Positions 33,505 through 46,302 of a stretch of DNA of 64,000 bases are shown piece after piece. The notes beneath the pieces were generated by a model. That model searched no databases, was not told the DNA's origin, and saw only the letters and a list, made by a program, of their open reading frames with translations. The stretch is from the NCBI RefSeq assembly GCF_010183535.1, contig NC_071328.1:4030001-4094000 (forward strand). The letters are read 5' to 3'. This DNA is from Caenorhabditis remanei (taxonomy: Eukaryota > Nematoda > Chromadorea > Rhabditida > Rhabditidae). Both the position numbers and the translations under genes were made by a program. The first letter of the stretch is position 1. Each line of letters opens with the position of its first letter.

Positions 33505-36500
33505 CTACTTGAACATCTTCTTGAATCGACGCAGTTTTCTCATCTTGAATCGTCTTCGTCGTTTTGATCCTTTGCCCCAGGCACCTGGAAAAAAGAGAGA
33601 ATTTATGTTAAATTGAGATGAATTATGGGAGTCACAGATAGTTCAAAAGTTCCAGATCTCAGCGTCTCTCATCTCTCAGTTTGAAGGTTTAACTTTGACG
33701 GCGCATATCACAAGAATGAGTGGTGCTATCAAAAAGTTATCAACTGCAAAAATGTAGAGCGTAACATTGTGCATATTTTGATAGTTAATAACTTTTTGAA
33801 ACTTCCGCCCGTTCTTGAGATACCGGCGCTGGAAGTGGAGACGCAGAGAAGGTAGAGCTTGTCGTTGTCTGCGCTCTCCATCTCAACTTCAAGCGTTTGT
33901 ATCTCAAGAATGGGCGTTGCTAGCAAAACGTTGTAAACTACAAAAATGTAGAGCATAGAATTTTGCACGTTTTACAACTCAACAACATTTTGAAAGCGCC
34001 CCCCGTTTTTGAGATACAAGCACTTGAAGTTGAGAGGGTGGACAAAGATGAGGGCTAATTATCATTAGAATATTTTCAAGTTCAATAATTGCGATCTAAG
34101 TTTGACCTACTTAATTAACAAAAATGCTAAATATTTGCTATGTCATCAAGAAATTCTGCCAACTTTATCACTGTACCATTTCCAATTTCCGATTTCCCCT
34201 AAACTCACCAATAACAAAACTCTCAATTTCACAATGATTCTCTCCTCTCAAAATCTTAAAATATCCATCTTCTCCCCATTGAGTTCCCCATGAATTGGCA
34301 CAAAGCCAGTATTTGATTGGTCGTCCAGTCGAGTGATCTACTCCCCATCTGGAAAATCAAATCTATTGACGAGAGAACCTCTTTTTCAATCACCAACCCC
34401 AAAACTCGAACAGAATGATATCCCTCTGCAACGGAAGATGCTCCTTTCTGAGCAGCCAGATCCGAGTGTTGATAGACTCCTCCAGCATACATAAAGAAGT
34501 CCTCGTGGACTACAAAAGTGGCTTGAACTGGTCCGTTGGTCATCAACTCCGTCTGAATATCCTCCTCACGACTCGACACTTTGTAGGGTGGAGTCATTTT
34601 GAAGGCGGTGCTGTCTTGATCTCCACTTGGACATCGGAGACCTTGACGGTTTCTGGAATTAGGGTTACTGTAGACTACGGTAGGTCAACAAATGGAACAT
34701 TTGGTTTCTCAGAATTTTTTTTGCTCTGCTGTTTCGATTGAGCGCAATTGCAAACTCTGTTCAATCGGTAATTAACTCGAACTCTGAGGTTTGAAATTGA
34801 ACTAAGGAATACGCTTTATTGCTAAATTTGAATATCCAATGCATTGCATAAATCGCGTTCTGATACTCCGTACTCGATTCGATATACTTTGTGCTCAATG
34901 AAAAATATGTGTTTTTCAAATTCTGCAATAGCGCTCTACTGCCCATACCACTTGGCCACTTTGATACTCTGAGAAACTCATTTGCAGTTACAGTACTACT
35001 ACCGTGGCTACAGTATTAACGCGTAGAAGGCGCGCCAGCTACCTCTTCATGTAAAGATTACGGAAAATTTGTTTTAAAAATAGGATTTTGACCCCTTTGA
35101 TACTTCTTTCGCCAGATTTTTTACCAGTCTCCACAACACCTTTTCCTCAAAACTCACGTATAATCTCTCTTCGGAATCAAACAATGTCCCGGCTCTCTAC
35201 TTTGTCCGGAAACATATGGATAGCAGTGATCTCCAACGACTCTGAAATTCTTTTACTCCGTTTCCATGACTACTCGGAAACCTGCTTACCCCAACTTCCT
35301 GATGTACCACCATGCTCTATCCAAATACCCTCCTTCACACCCTTTCTGTCTATGTTGATTACAGGAAAGAAGCTGTTGAGATGAGAGAGATGCGTTGATT
35401 CTGCCTTCCGAGATGATTGAGAGTCTGGGAATTATGAATATAAATGAGGTTAAACACTGAAAAAGATACCGATCAGACGAGATTCCAGTCGTTGAAACCG
35501 CCCAACTGCTTCCACAATCTCCTTGATCTGCTACCGGATGGATGAGGTGTCCCCATCTGGAAAATATCAAATTCGGAGGATTCTGGTGCTTGTTGCCTGC
35601 TGTGTTTCCCAAATTTTAACAGTTTCCGGAGTATTCAGAGGAAAGGGTAATAGAATTCTTTAGTAAGGAGCTGAGGGGGTCTTTTACGACTACGCTTCCG
35701 GTTGAACATTTCGAAATCCATTTCACTTTTAAAATGCGGGTTGGCCTAGAAAAGAGAGCTAATCCCTCTGGTTTCTGATTTTAGAAATATTCGGAAATTG
35801 ATTGTTTTTTGTTTTGCGGGTGTCAAATGTAGTTTTAGTTGGCATACAGCACTAACCATAAAGAATGCCACTTGCAGTTTTCATTGTCAACTTTGGTAGT
35901 CTGCCACGCCCTTACTTATCATCTCAAAACTTCAAGTTTTTAAAGAATGTGTAGATCAAAAGTAGAGCTTCATTTTTGTAGTTGATAACTTTTTTGTACA
36001 AACACTGCCTGAAAAGTGAGAGCTCTTCGAAGTGTGAAACTCGAAAATCGTTGCCCACCTTTGACATCCCGCCACTGCACCCTTTGTGGTTCGATCTTTT
36101 TGAATTTATTATGGTTTGTAGATCAAAAATCTAGCTCTACATTTTTGTGGTCAAACGTTTTTTGATAGCTATTCACGCCTTTGAGATACGCTTCTTTAAA
36201 GTTTGTAACTTGCAGCAAAAAGGGGAAAGAGACGCAGAGAAGCGAGACGTCCTCTTCTTTTCACACGCTCTCTCGCCAAGTTCTCTCGCCAAGGTAAGTT
36301 GGAAACTTTGAACGCTTATATCTTGAAAACGTGAAGAGCTATCAAAAAGTTGTCAACTACAAAAATAAAGCTCAATTTTTGATCTACAGACTCTATTAAA
36401 ATTTAGGATTATGAAATAATCAGGGGGACCGTGGCACACTCACGAAGTTGACAATTTTTTTCAACTAAAAACGACATTCCTTGGTATTGAGCGGATACCT

Positions 36501-39500
36501 AGAGTCCGGTAGAGCGAGTTTTCTCATTCTTCTAGTTTTTCTGTGTCTTTTCCTGTTTTTCTCCAGTCCAACAGAGCGCACTTGCAACTCTCATTCTTCA
36601 ACTCACTTATCTCTGGCATCGAAATGCTCGGGAAGCTCTCTCGGTTTGATCAAAATCTCGTTCATATTCTGTACAGATCTCTCCGGAAACAACGTTCCCA
36701 ATCGATATTTAATTCCATCACTCAAACTTCGACCCCAAAATGTCGAATAGTTACGGGCAGTCCATCTGGAAGAAAGTGATACGGGGGTGATAATGGAGAT
36801 AGGGAAAGAGAAGAAGATATTATGTAATTGAGAGGACACACGATGCGTCAGGAAGTGTGTCAAGATGTCCATTGATAACGATGATAAGTGATAATGGACA
36901 AATTCAGGAGAAAAGAGAGAAGAATTTAGAAATGAATTCAAAATGAGAAGAAACGATTATTGGTGGATTATAATTGAGGAGAACAGAGAGACTTACGAAT
37001 ATCTTCCGGTGTGAAGTTTCTCGAGAATATCTGGTTGGATGAGACACGCGGTACCGTCACATTTCCACATTCCATTTTGACAAGTGCTGGAAATAAAGTT
37101 ATTCGAATGAGCTCAAGAAAGTTATCAATGGAGCAGATTGCAATTTTTTGAAAACGTGGCTTACTGCCTGTTCGTAGGGGTATATCTCGGTTCCAAAAGG
37201 AAATATCAAAAAGTTTTTAACAGACGAAATATAACTCAATGCTTATAAAACATTTCTTCAGTTGAAAAAAATTTCATATCTTCAAAGACAGCCGAGATAG
37301 GATGCTCCAAACTCTTGCTAGCGGATGCGCTTCTATTACAAGTTTGACGGTATTTTGTGAGGATGTCATGGAATCCAGAACTGTGTCATTGTTTTAATTT
37401 TAGAGTATGTGATAGAAAAGGTTAAGAGCTTCATTTTTGAAGTTGACAACTTTTTTTAAACGTTTATCCTGAAGAGATACTCGTAATAATCAAAACGCCC
37501 CTTGTCAGTTTTAAGAAATTTTTTTGTCATGCTATAACTTTCTGGGATGAGCTTATACAAAAAAGTTGCCAACTGCAAAAATGAAGAGCTATGTTTGATC
37601 TACAATATATCAAAAATTTAAAATTTCAGAACCATTTAGAACACCAGAACGCCTTCTCAAAGTTAGCAAAGTTCATGTTATCAATGGAGCGTATTTAATT
37701 CCAACAAAAATTGTTTATTTTTTGTAAAATTTTTATGTTGAATACGTTGAATAATGTTTCCCAGTGGCCAAAATCCCGTTTCTCTCAATTTTCAAAAACC
37801 GAAATCCGAAACGAAAAAAGTGTTTTCCGACCAATAAAAACTGCTACTTGAAAACGGCTAATTAGAAATTCAATGGCCTGGAACGCTTCTTATTTCTACT
37901 TTTTCGGAAAATGATTTGTTAAGCTTAGTCAGTAACTGCGCCCTACTGAAATTCAGTCTAAAGTTTAATTTCGGTGGATCGCGGTTGCAACTCTGCTCAC
38001 AGAGTGTTTAAGAGTTGCGGTGGAGCGCGATTGCTAAAAAGTAATTTTTGAGTTTTTAACCCTAGAAACAGGTGGATAGGTATTTTCTGTCATGCTGGTT
38101 TCAAAATTTCTCGAAAATTTCAGAGAAATGAGATGTTTGGGTTTCAGAATTTCAGACTCATATGAAGTTGTTACTTTAGGTCAATTTTGAGAGGGAATAG
38201 GTTTTCTCTTCGAATATATACCATGAAATGAATTAAATATTGAAAATAAACAAGTTTTCAACAACTCATCCAACAATTTTCCATCCCCAACTTACCACTT
38301 TTCGCAATTCTTTTCCTTAGTTTCTCCGTCCATCGAGCAGCCTGAAAAGATGAAAAAAAGAACATTAGTTTGTATAATGTCTATCTTGTATCGTATATAA
38401 ATCAAATAAAACCCATCGGGAACACTACAAAAAGCACAAAAAACCAACTTTCACCGTCGATTCTCTGGTCGTTTTGGATGTCTCTTCCGCGGCAAGTGGC
38501 CTCAAAGTCTGGACAGCAGTCGTTTCCTGAACGCATATTATTATGAAGTATTAGTTCTTCAGAAGAAAACGAACCTCCGTCCGGTCCACGATCACAGAAC
38601 ATGTCACAGTAACAGAGATGATCTCCAAGAATTGGGACGGTGCAGTCATCGTCACGGTTCTCACAGCAAGTATGGGTACGGGTGGAGCAGTAGTCACCTG
38701 GAAGATGTTTATTTTGTCGGTGGAGCGCGTTTGCATTCTAGATGACTTCATTTCAACTTTCCATTTCTTCCCTCAAACAAAAAGAAAAACCAAGTTTCGT
38801 TTTTTTTTCAAAACCTATCAATCAATATAGTGTCACCCCCCGAAATCAAGTTATCACCAAGACAATTCAAGGTTATTTATTTCTTCTTCGTACTTTCTGG
38901 GGTTACAACAATTTCCTCTTTTTTCTCTTTTTTGTGATGGAATTCGGAGGTATAGTTAGTGGGGAGATGGGAGGAAGAGGAGGAAACGGATAGAAACAGT
39001 TGGAAAAGTTGGAGAAATGATTATAAATGTGACAGCTGGAAGGTTATCAGCCGAATCCGAGTAATTAAAAAAATATAGTTGTTAGTAAGTAATCCGCCAT
39101 CAACAAATTGTGAAGTTTGGCATCTAGACACCAAATCAAATTTGATAGTTTTGAAATGAAGAAAGATGACAGGAAGAGAAATTACTGGTTCAATAGAGAT
39201 AGAGCTGACAAGGGAACCCCAAGACCATGCAAGTGCTTTTTTGGCTGAAATTTTTAGGATAGGTTAGGAATGATCTGAAAAGACCTTCCTAAAATTGTTG
39301 AGTTTCCCCCGACACTTTTAGCCGAGTTATGAGCTCTCAAAGTTTTTCCTTGATTTAATATAAGAAGACCCATTTTCTTTCTCGAAAATTCAAAAATTTC
39401 AGAATGATCTTTACAGATCATTCTTAACCTATCCTGAAAATTTCAGCTAAAAAGCACTTGCATGGTCTTGGGGTTCCCTTGAAAGAATTCTTGAAAATGT

Positions 39501-40211
39501 TTGAGTTTTAAGCTTGACTCAACGCACCGGAATAACTTGGAAACTGCTCTTCGAGCTTTCTTTTTAATAGATTCTACCCCTGACAGAAATTCACAAAATC
39601 TGAACTTGTTCCACTAATTTTCCTTTTTGTATTTCTAATTCTTCAAATCTAGATATTTAGTTTTATAGTTCATAGTTTTCTAGTAAAGACCCTCGCTAAA
39701 AAGTTGTGATTAAAGAAAAAACAAACACCCGCATTTAGAGTTTTTTATTCAATTGAGCATAACCTTTTCTGTAAAAAAACCTATTAACAAAAATGTCTAT
39801 TTTATTCGGCTCTTCAATAAAAAACCGCGAAAAAGTAAGTTAGGATCCTTGACTCCTTTTGACTCCTTTTGCTGGAATTTCCCTTAAATCTTAAATTCCA
39901 ATCTCCAAAATCTCAATATCAACTTTATTACGAAAATGTCAGAAACTTATCACAATTTCTCATCTTTTTGTTTACTTTTTTCTCTTTTTTCTTCCTAAAA
40001 ACTCAAAAGATAAACAGAACGACAAGAGCACCTAAATCAAGGAGTCATCCATCAAATTGCCTCTTGGGACGTGACCCTCAGTGAGCACTGCTCCCAACCA
40101 CCCAAAGAATTCAGATGACTTACCAGGAATTCCAAAGAATCCTCTCGACTGAATCGGAGCTATCAGAAGAGCACATATTAATAACAGGAAACTCAAAGAG
40201 TTGGGTGGCAT
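33505..40211 (-). CDS. TINAG-like protein (secreted, catalytically dead cathepsin fold)
   Basis: Twelve minus-strand exons join in phase: 40124-40211, 38575-38697, 38455-38526, 38296-38341, 36997-37086, 36607-36765, 35470-35556, 35290-35424, 35158-35241, 34398-34652, 34209-34348 and 33505-33584, giving 452 residues. A signal peptide ([18 protein letters not shown]) comes first. Next is a cysteine-rich somatomedin-B-like part ([18 protein letters not shown], then [10 protein letters not shown]), then a small CxxC-type module ([13 protein letters not shown] to [11 protein letters not shown]). The rest is a papain-like C1 domain. Its active-site cysteine is serine (QGDCGSSWA), as in the tubulointerstitial nephritis antigen family, so it is a matrix protein and not a protease. 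The histidine-region motif [11 protein letters not shown] and the [13 protein letters not shown] motif are kept. The C-terminus is very basic ([16 protein letters not shown]). One intron uses a weak donor GTTGGT (34397). Introns carry repeats and are unusually long. Confidence 0.93.
39209..39481. mobile_element. MITE with CAAGGGAACC ends in the TINAG-like first intron
   Basis: Arms of about 70 bp (CAAGGGAACCCCAAGACC, GCAAGTGCTTTTT, AGGATAGGTTAGGAATGATC) recur inverted up to 39481. The terminal CAAGGGAAC equals the ends of the palindrome nested in the EndoU intron (2814-2986), so both probably use the same transposase. Confidence 0.75.
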
Positions 40212-40881
40212 GGTGCCGGTTTGAAAATGAAAAACAAACAGTTTTTGTTTCGTTTTTGTTCTTCTTCTTCTCTTCCTCTGGACACTCTCGTTGTCAGAGA
40301 AGGGGTCAGAGAGAAAAAGAGAAGACGTCGACGTCTTCTTCTTCGTCTTCTTCTTCCCCTCTCAAAGCCCCGCCCACTTTTTTCGTGTCTCTAGTTCTCT
40401 TTCTCTCTTCCGATATCATCATAATCATATCAGGAGAGAAAGAAAGACATCGGTTTCGAATCAACAAAAGAGGAAAAGAAACAAATTGAATTCTCTCGAG
40501 GAAATCCCAGAATATTTCCGCTCGGGGCACCACTTTTTAATTGGATTCTCTTCCGGAATGCGTCAGGATTTCAGAGAGAAAGTTTTGCTCGAATTGTGAT
40601 AGCCCCCCAACAAGAAGTCTTTGTATCAATTGAGGTGTAAACGATGAAGGGAGAAACGATGATTGTGTTACACCTGACTTCATTGCAACACTACGACGGC
40701 TTCTCAATGATTTATGTGAAGACTATATGGGCGGACAAAAAAAAGGGATTTATGAAAAGAAGGAGAAGAAATGGAATGCTGGTTGGGAGTAGGGAGGAGG
40801 GGAAGGTTGAAAATGGGAACTCTGGAAATGCAAATTGGGAAATATGAAGCGGAATGAACAGAGCTAGAAGTGGTGGTGAGG

Positions 40882-41037
40882 TTAGGCTTCTCCAGAGCTG
40901 CCGTAGTTGGTGGCAGGAAAGTTGATGGTTGTGACTGTGAACCGAGTTAGACACTCCTTGTATGGATCCGCCAAGGTTTCATCCGTAGAATGGCAGAGAG
41001 TGAAAGATCGAGAGACGACTACTTCTGATGACTTCAT
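40882..41037 (-). CDS. Possible small ORF or terminal exon
   Basis: Minus-strand stretch of 51 codons from an ATG directly after AAAGCAG. It is not low-complexity and ends NFPATNYGSSGEA before TAA. Central residues include CHSTDETLADPYKECLTRF. It lies about 670 bp upstream of the TINAG-like start on the same strand, so it could be the last exon of another gene or chance. No partner exon was found and no family is recognised. Confidence 0.22.
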   Translation of the reverse strand: MKSSEVVVSRSFTLCHSTDETLADPYKECLTRFTVTTINFPATNYGSSGEA

Positions 41038-41997
41038 CTGCTTTATATGCAAAGAATATAGAACGATCCTTATCAAAACCAGGTTGAGTTTAAGAGTGCA
41101 CGTCCTGAACAGTATTGGTTTCAGTATGGTTGCTCACGGTTCACGTTTCAAGCAATTGTTAGAGTTCATTTTATTATTCTTTATTTTTTCGAGTGTATTA
41201 TGTAATTCTGGCAATGGACCAGCCTTCAGACTCAAGGTCGTGAATTAAGACATATCAAAGGGAACTTTGCTATTCCCGAAATGTTGACTTTTTTACACGA
41301 ATCGACCTACATGCATCCTCTCGGATGTAGGTTTGAAAGTTTGATTGAAGGATATTATGAGCTGTCAAAGTGTCAAAAATCGCTCATCGTATTGCACTTT
41401 TTACGTTGAAATTTTGATAAAAAATTATTTAAAGAAATTAGAGTTTGTTTTTCAGTTCAGTTTTACTCTCACGTGCACTACGAAGTATTTCTATCGAAAT
41501 TTCAACGTAAAAACAGTTTTTTTTTCGAGGTCGAAGATGTCCATTTTGAATGTATTTGTATCAAAGAAATCATGGCAAAAAAAGAAAAAAGAAAGTGTTG
41601 ATTGGAATAAATTGGATTTGAAAATTTCAAACTTGGGAAATGGTGTGAATATTTCGAACAATCAGTGCGGAAATAGACAAAAAAGGCAAATATTTGGAAG
41701 AAAATTGGATTTAAGCAACTAGTTTGTTGGAAAGAGAAAATAAGCGAACAGAGATTAATCTGCATTTTACACATTTTGGCAGGAATAGAATCCAGATTTT
41801 TGTCAGTTGATGACCTTTGGGAAGATTGGAATTTAAAGCGTGAACAAAATGAATGAAAATTAATTAAAACATAACGAGTTCGAGCTTTCTTGAGGTGAAG
41901 TAAAGGAAATTATTTATTCAGAAGAAACGTGCATTACAAGAAAAAGATACTGTGAATTGTTTTTAACAATTAAGAATTAAAAATAAACTTTAATTTA
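41038..41997. other. Intergenic, holds one arm of a long inverted repeat
   Basis: About 41524-41835 is repeated in inverted orientation at about 46855-47163 (ends GATGTCCATTTTGAATGTAT and GGTCATCAACTGACAAAAAT in the second copy's strand). The two arms flank the F-box/kinase pair. No gene is seen. The region just before 41998 (GAAGAAACGTGCATTACAAG) is also present downstream of the split F-box gene. Confidence 0.6.
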
Positions 41998-43363
41998 TTA
42001 GTTATTTCCAGTGAACTTCTCCAAAAATTGCTCTTCTGTCAAATTCCAGACGCCAATAGAAAATTCTCTCTCCGTAATCACAACTGATGCCACACGATTA
42101 TCATGCTCTCGAACAATATACTGGTGACTTTTGAAACTAACTACGCGTGAGTTTTCGGGGTTCAGATCAATTCTGGAAATATTATAAAATCACAATGGGT
42201 TGGTGCGAAAAATGCTGAGAACTAGCCTTGTTTTGCAGTTGTAAACTGGTGAATTGACGGATTCGCTCAACATCTTGATGTCAATTGCATTTTTGATTTC
42301 AACTGGATTCATAGGCTCAGAATCAGAGTTATCTCGTAAGGTTACTTGCAAGATCTCTAATTTCTCAAATGACTCATTCGATTTCCACTTTTTCAAAAAT
42401 TGAATCACATCACGGTGATCGAGTTTTGATGTTCTAATAAATGCATGTCTCCCACCAAACTTCCGTAATAAATTAGGCACAAGTTTTGATTTGTCATCAA
42501 AAGTATATATGCAATTTATATCATATAACTTAGAATTCCCTTTCAATTTACATGGTTTTACTCCAGACAAATTAATGAAATCTTGATTAGGAGAGGCAGA
42601 GAAGTAATCATTTAGAGTTTTTCCGTCAACAGATGGAACTATATGTATATTACTTCCACTAACATTTTTCAGTTTTGGTAGTCTGAATCCATAAGCATAT
42701 ATATTAATGTCCAGTTTGCATTCTTTATTGTCCCCGAACAATCCATAGCTATGTCTTTGAACTGATTCGAATACTTCATCGGCAAAAGCAGTCTTAGTCC
42801 TTCTTGCAGTATACCATCTAAAAAAAGAAAGTATGAATGAAATTGTTAAAAAATAAACTAGGTTAAACTTGAAACTGTTAAGTTAAAAAAGTTTGTTAAA
42901 ATTTAAATTGCTTTTGAATCGTTCTCCTATTCTTTTGCACAGAAAACATGAACAACTGCGCAAATATATTTATGGAAAGTTGAAACTACTAATTTTTCTA
43001 TCTAGACTAGAAAATGTCTAAAACTACAAAAATAGCAAGCTTAATAAAAACTTACTTGGATTCAATAAGAGTATCCGAAATGTAGAGTTTCTTTTTTTTA
43101 TTCATCAAGTTACAATGCGTCGTGTCCATTGTTAAAATTACTTCAGAAGTATGATCATAATTGACAGCTTCAATCGAAACAAAATTAGTCAACTTGTACA
43201 GAATATATTTGATTTTATTGAATCTAGCCTTCTCCACTGATACAATCAAATTGTTCATCCTTTTGGAGCAGATGGAAAGAAGAAATATAGTGTGAAGATC
43301 CATTGAGTCCATTATTTCTCTTTGGACAACATATGGGAAGTTGAATAATCTTATAGGGTTCAT
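41998..43363 (-). CDS. F-box / FBA_2 protein, array copy A
   Basis: Three minus-strand exons: 43056-43363, 42227-42817 and 41998-42172, giving 357 residues. F-box at residues 3-45 (LFNFPYVVQREIMDSMDLHT, then SICSKRMNNLIVSVEKARF). The FBA_2 region carries FGGRHAFIRTSKLDHRDVIQ and FLKKWKSNESFEKLEIL, and it ends with YIVREHDNRVASV and FSIGVWNLTEEQF. The ATG follows TTTCAGA, a likely SL trans-splice acceptor. The second intron begins with GC instead of GT (AAG/GCTAGT), where the paralogue at 49.4 kb has GTTAGT. This is either a GC-AG intron or a first step of decay. Predicted Skp1-binding adaptor of an SCF E3 ligase; substrate unknown. It stands head to head with the kinase at 44445. Confidence 0.85.
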
Positions 43364-44444
43364 TCTGAAATTATTCACTCGATATTCAAAACTTTGAAAC
43401 AAACTGAAAAAGAGCGAAGACTATTTTTAATAATTTGAGACATTCAAGCAAGAAAGGTATTGATTCTAAACCCAGAGATATTAAGATTTTTCAGAGAATC
43501 AGTGAAAAACTTTAAAAGTTGGAACTTCATATCAATAATGATATAGTTCTAAGTAAATAATTGAATAAAACTGTAAATAAAATCAATAGGTCCACAACGA
43601 AAGAAGACTCGAGAATGGAGAGTGGTGTCATCCATCAATACTTCAGTACACAACATCATAACCCCCAGTCTCTCCTTGTTTCCCATAGCTCGCTTGGGTA
43701 TTTGTTAATTGTATTTGTTAATCTGTGTTTTCAATCTATCTGTCATTTCAGTGCGCCACAAAAAAGCTAACAGATAACAGTTTTTTAATAGAAAATTTAC
43801 TCTTGTACTTTATGTATAGGATCCATACTTGAAAAAATTAAATTCTGATCTCTAATCAAGTGAGAATTGAGATTTAAAATACTTGTAATTTAAAAAGCAG
43901 AATGATCAATTAAGTTTATCATTCACACACCTATACATTGACCAAAAATTACATTTTTATCGGTTCTCGAAAATGAGTTATTGAATGAAATTGGCAGCGA
44001 AGTGTATTACAGAAACCCGTGGAAAGTTAGGAAAGCAACTGTACGGTTTTGAAAACGTGATATCAACATGCCACGTTGGTTTTGATCTTTTTTAGTTAAA
44101 CAAATTTCATTTCTTACTCTTCTCAAATTTCAAATTTACTCTTCTTTTCATCATGCTGGTAACGATTCTCGTGGCTTTTAAGAGGTAACAATTGCATGAA
44201 TTCAGAGCGTTAGCCGAGGACCCAAAAAACACAAAAATCGATCGGAAAGTGAAATAATCTGTCGGGGACCTGACTTGTTGTTGAAAGCGACAGATGAAGT
44301 ATGAAGAAAGGGATCCTTCAATTATACAGGAGATAGTTTCAGACATCCAGTGACGGTGGATCCACTTCTTTGACTAAATCTGTAGAAGATACAGGAACAA
44401 AAGAGAAAAGTAGTCAGTCTTCAGTAACACATCGGATTCTGAAG
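43364..44444. other. Shared 5' region between F-box copy A and kinase copy 1
   Basis: Divergent promoter region. About 43590-43760 holds a block (starting near TCCACAACGAAAGAAGACTC, including GAGTGGTGTCATCCATCAAT) that is repeated upstream of all four F-box genes of the array. About 44090-44440 shows an open plus-strand stretch entering from TTTCAG at 44341 in the kinase frame, so the kinase may have a further 5' exon. Confidence 0.55.
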
Positions 44445-46302
44445 ATGAAACTCAAAAAAGTGAGGTTTTCAGTAGTTTTCTGAAAACAATCAGAATTCAG
44501 ATAACAAATTGGAGTGGGTGTAGTGGTGCTCACTTGGACGATGAACCATTCTATCACGGCTACATGTCTCGAGAGGAATCTGAGAAATTAGTTCGGAATC
44601 AAGGAGAATTCCTTCTTCGTAAAACAGAATTGACGAAACGTGGAGAAGTTGTAGTTCTGTCTGTCTTTTGGGACGAGACAGCCCATCATCTAGTAGTCGA
44701 AAAAGCAAATAATGGGTTGTTTTATCTGAAAGAGTTCTGTTTTGAAGTAGAGAATAGATGATATTTTGTTGTATCACTCTGATTGTTGAATTCCAGAATA
44801 TCAGTGACTTGGTTCGATATCATCATCAGACACGTGTCTCTGTTTATAAATCTGGAATTAAATTGTTCAGTTGGGTGGTCAGAGAGGAATGGCAATTGTA
44901 TCATGAACAGGTTCAATCGAATATCTAAAAACGGGTTTAGAGTTGAAATTTCAGATAAATTTGGGGAAGAAATTGGGAAATGGAGAGTTTGGAGAGGTGT
45001 TCCAAGGCATGTTTTCAGTTGGAATATTCACGAATGACGTGGAAGTGGCAGTGAAAACAATGAAAGGAAGCAAAGTGACTGCTGATGAAAGGTGAGTTTT
45101 GAGTACTGTAGGAGAATTATTTGGGTTGGAAGTGGGAAGCTGAAACATGAAAATGATCAACTTTGAGATAGTGTCACAAATAACATTTTTACTTTGATCA
45201 TTTCTAAAAGAGATGCGTTTCATCTTTGTAAACACACATTTTTCTGTTTCATTCCCACCAATGTGGTGATTTTCTAGTAGTTGTACAAAATATCGGTCAA
45301 ATTAGAAAAGGAAAAAGTTGAAATTTTTGCTCAAAAGACACAAAATTTGTAACGTTCCATCTGACCCTGTCCCACATTCTCAGAATGCGCTAGGAGGTTC
45401 CTATCAACTTGTGGCAACTTGTCTATTTCTCAGTTAACATTAGACAACAACACAACTTGCTCTCCATTTTTTATGGAGCTCCATTAGACTCATCAAATTC
45501 CAGAATCACATTTCTGCGTGAAGCGAATCTAATGTTGAAGCTGAACCATAAATATGTCGTCCGTTTGTATGGAGTTGCAACTCAACAAGAACCAATTATG
45601 ATTGTAATGGAATTGTGTTCTGGAGGAAGTTTGAAAGGTCGAATCGAGAAGAAAGAAGAAGAAATGAGTGGAGCATTGAAAAGAAAATACTGCAAACAAA
45701 TTGCAAAAGGAATGCGATATCTGGAAAAGAAGCAGGTCATTCATCGCGATTTGGCAGCTCGAAATGTTCTTCTTGACAAATCAGACAACTGCAAAATCAG
45801 TGATTTCGGTCTTTCTCTTTTTGGAAAACTGCATAAAGAGCAGAAGTTGATGAAAGTTCCGATAAGATGGCTGGCTCCGGAGACACTTCTCAAAGGGATT
45901 TATTCATCGAAATCAGATGTTTGGAGCTATGGAGTTGTTATGTTTGAAGTGTTCAGTAGAGAGTTACCGTACTCCGAAGTCAAGGTTGAGTGGAACGTTT
46001 TCTGTGAATTTATTGGATTCTATTGTTACAGATTCTGAAAGAGCTCCGTCGTAAAGTTGCAACAGAGAACCTTCGTCTGAAACCTCCGAATGACATGCCA
46101 GATGAAGATAGGAAAGTAATGGAGATGTGTTTTGAGCCAGTTGAGAATCGAGCATCTTTTGTGGAAATCTGCAAAAAGTTAGTTATCTTCGAATCTTCTA
46201 AATTCAACTTTGCCGTTTTTCAGATACAAAGATCTTACGAGCCCATTGCCATCTTGGAATGGATTAGCGAATCGATTGGTAGGAATTGGATCATCTGTCT
46301 GA
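44445..46302 (+). CDS. SH2-domain non-receptor tyrosine kinase (Fer/Fps-like), copy 1
   Basis: Seven plus-strand exons join in phase: 44445-44459, 44501-44746, 44797-44910, 44955-45091, 45504-45984, 46032-46177 and 46224-46302, giving 405 residues. The SH2 domain is near residues 20-110 (PFYHGYMSREESEKLV, GEFLLRKTELTKRGEVVV with its phosphotyrosine-binding arginine). The kinase has the glycine loop LGNGEFGEVF, lysine in VAVKTMKG, HRDLAARNVLLD, DFGLSLFGK and a VPIRWLAPETLLKGIYSSKS activation end, so it should be active. Nematodes have many such short SH2-kinase genes without an FCH domain, many linked to sperm or germ line; that role is inference. The start chosen is the first ATG; the frame is open farther upstream to a TTTCAG at 44341, so an N-terminal exon may be missing. 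It is nearly identical to the gene at 57729. Confidence 0.87.

Noticed and set aside
43052..43402. Longer F-box A start at 43402 (MFQSFEYRV...)
   Set aside because: The extension crosses TTTCAG directly before the inner ATG, a splice acceptor; copies B and D show the same extension, but copy C shows an unrelated one, so the inner ATG is the start.
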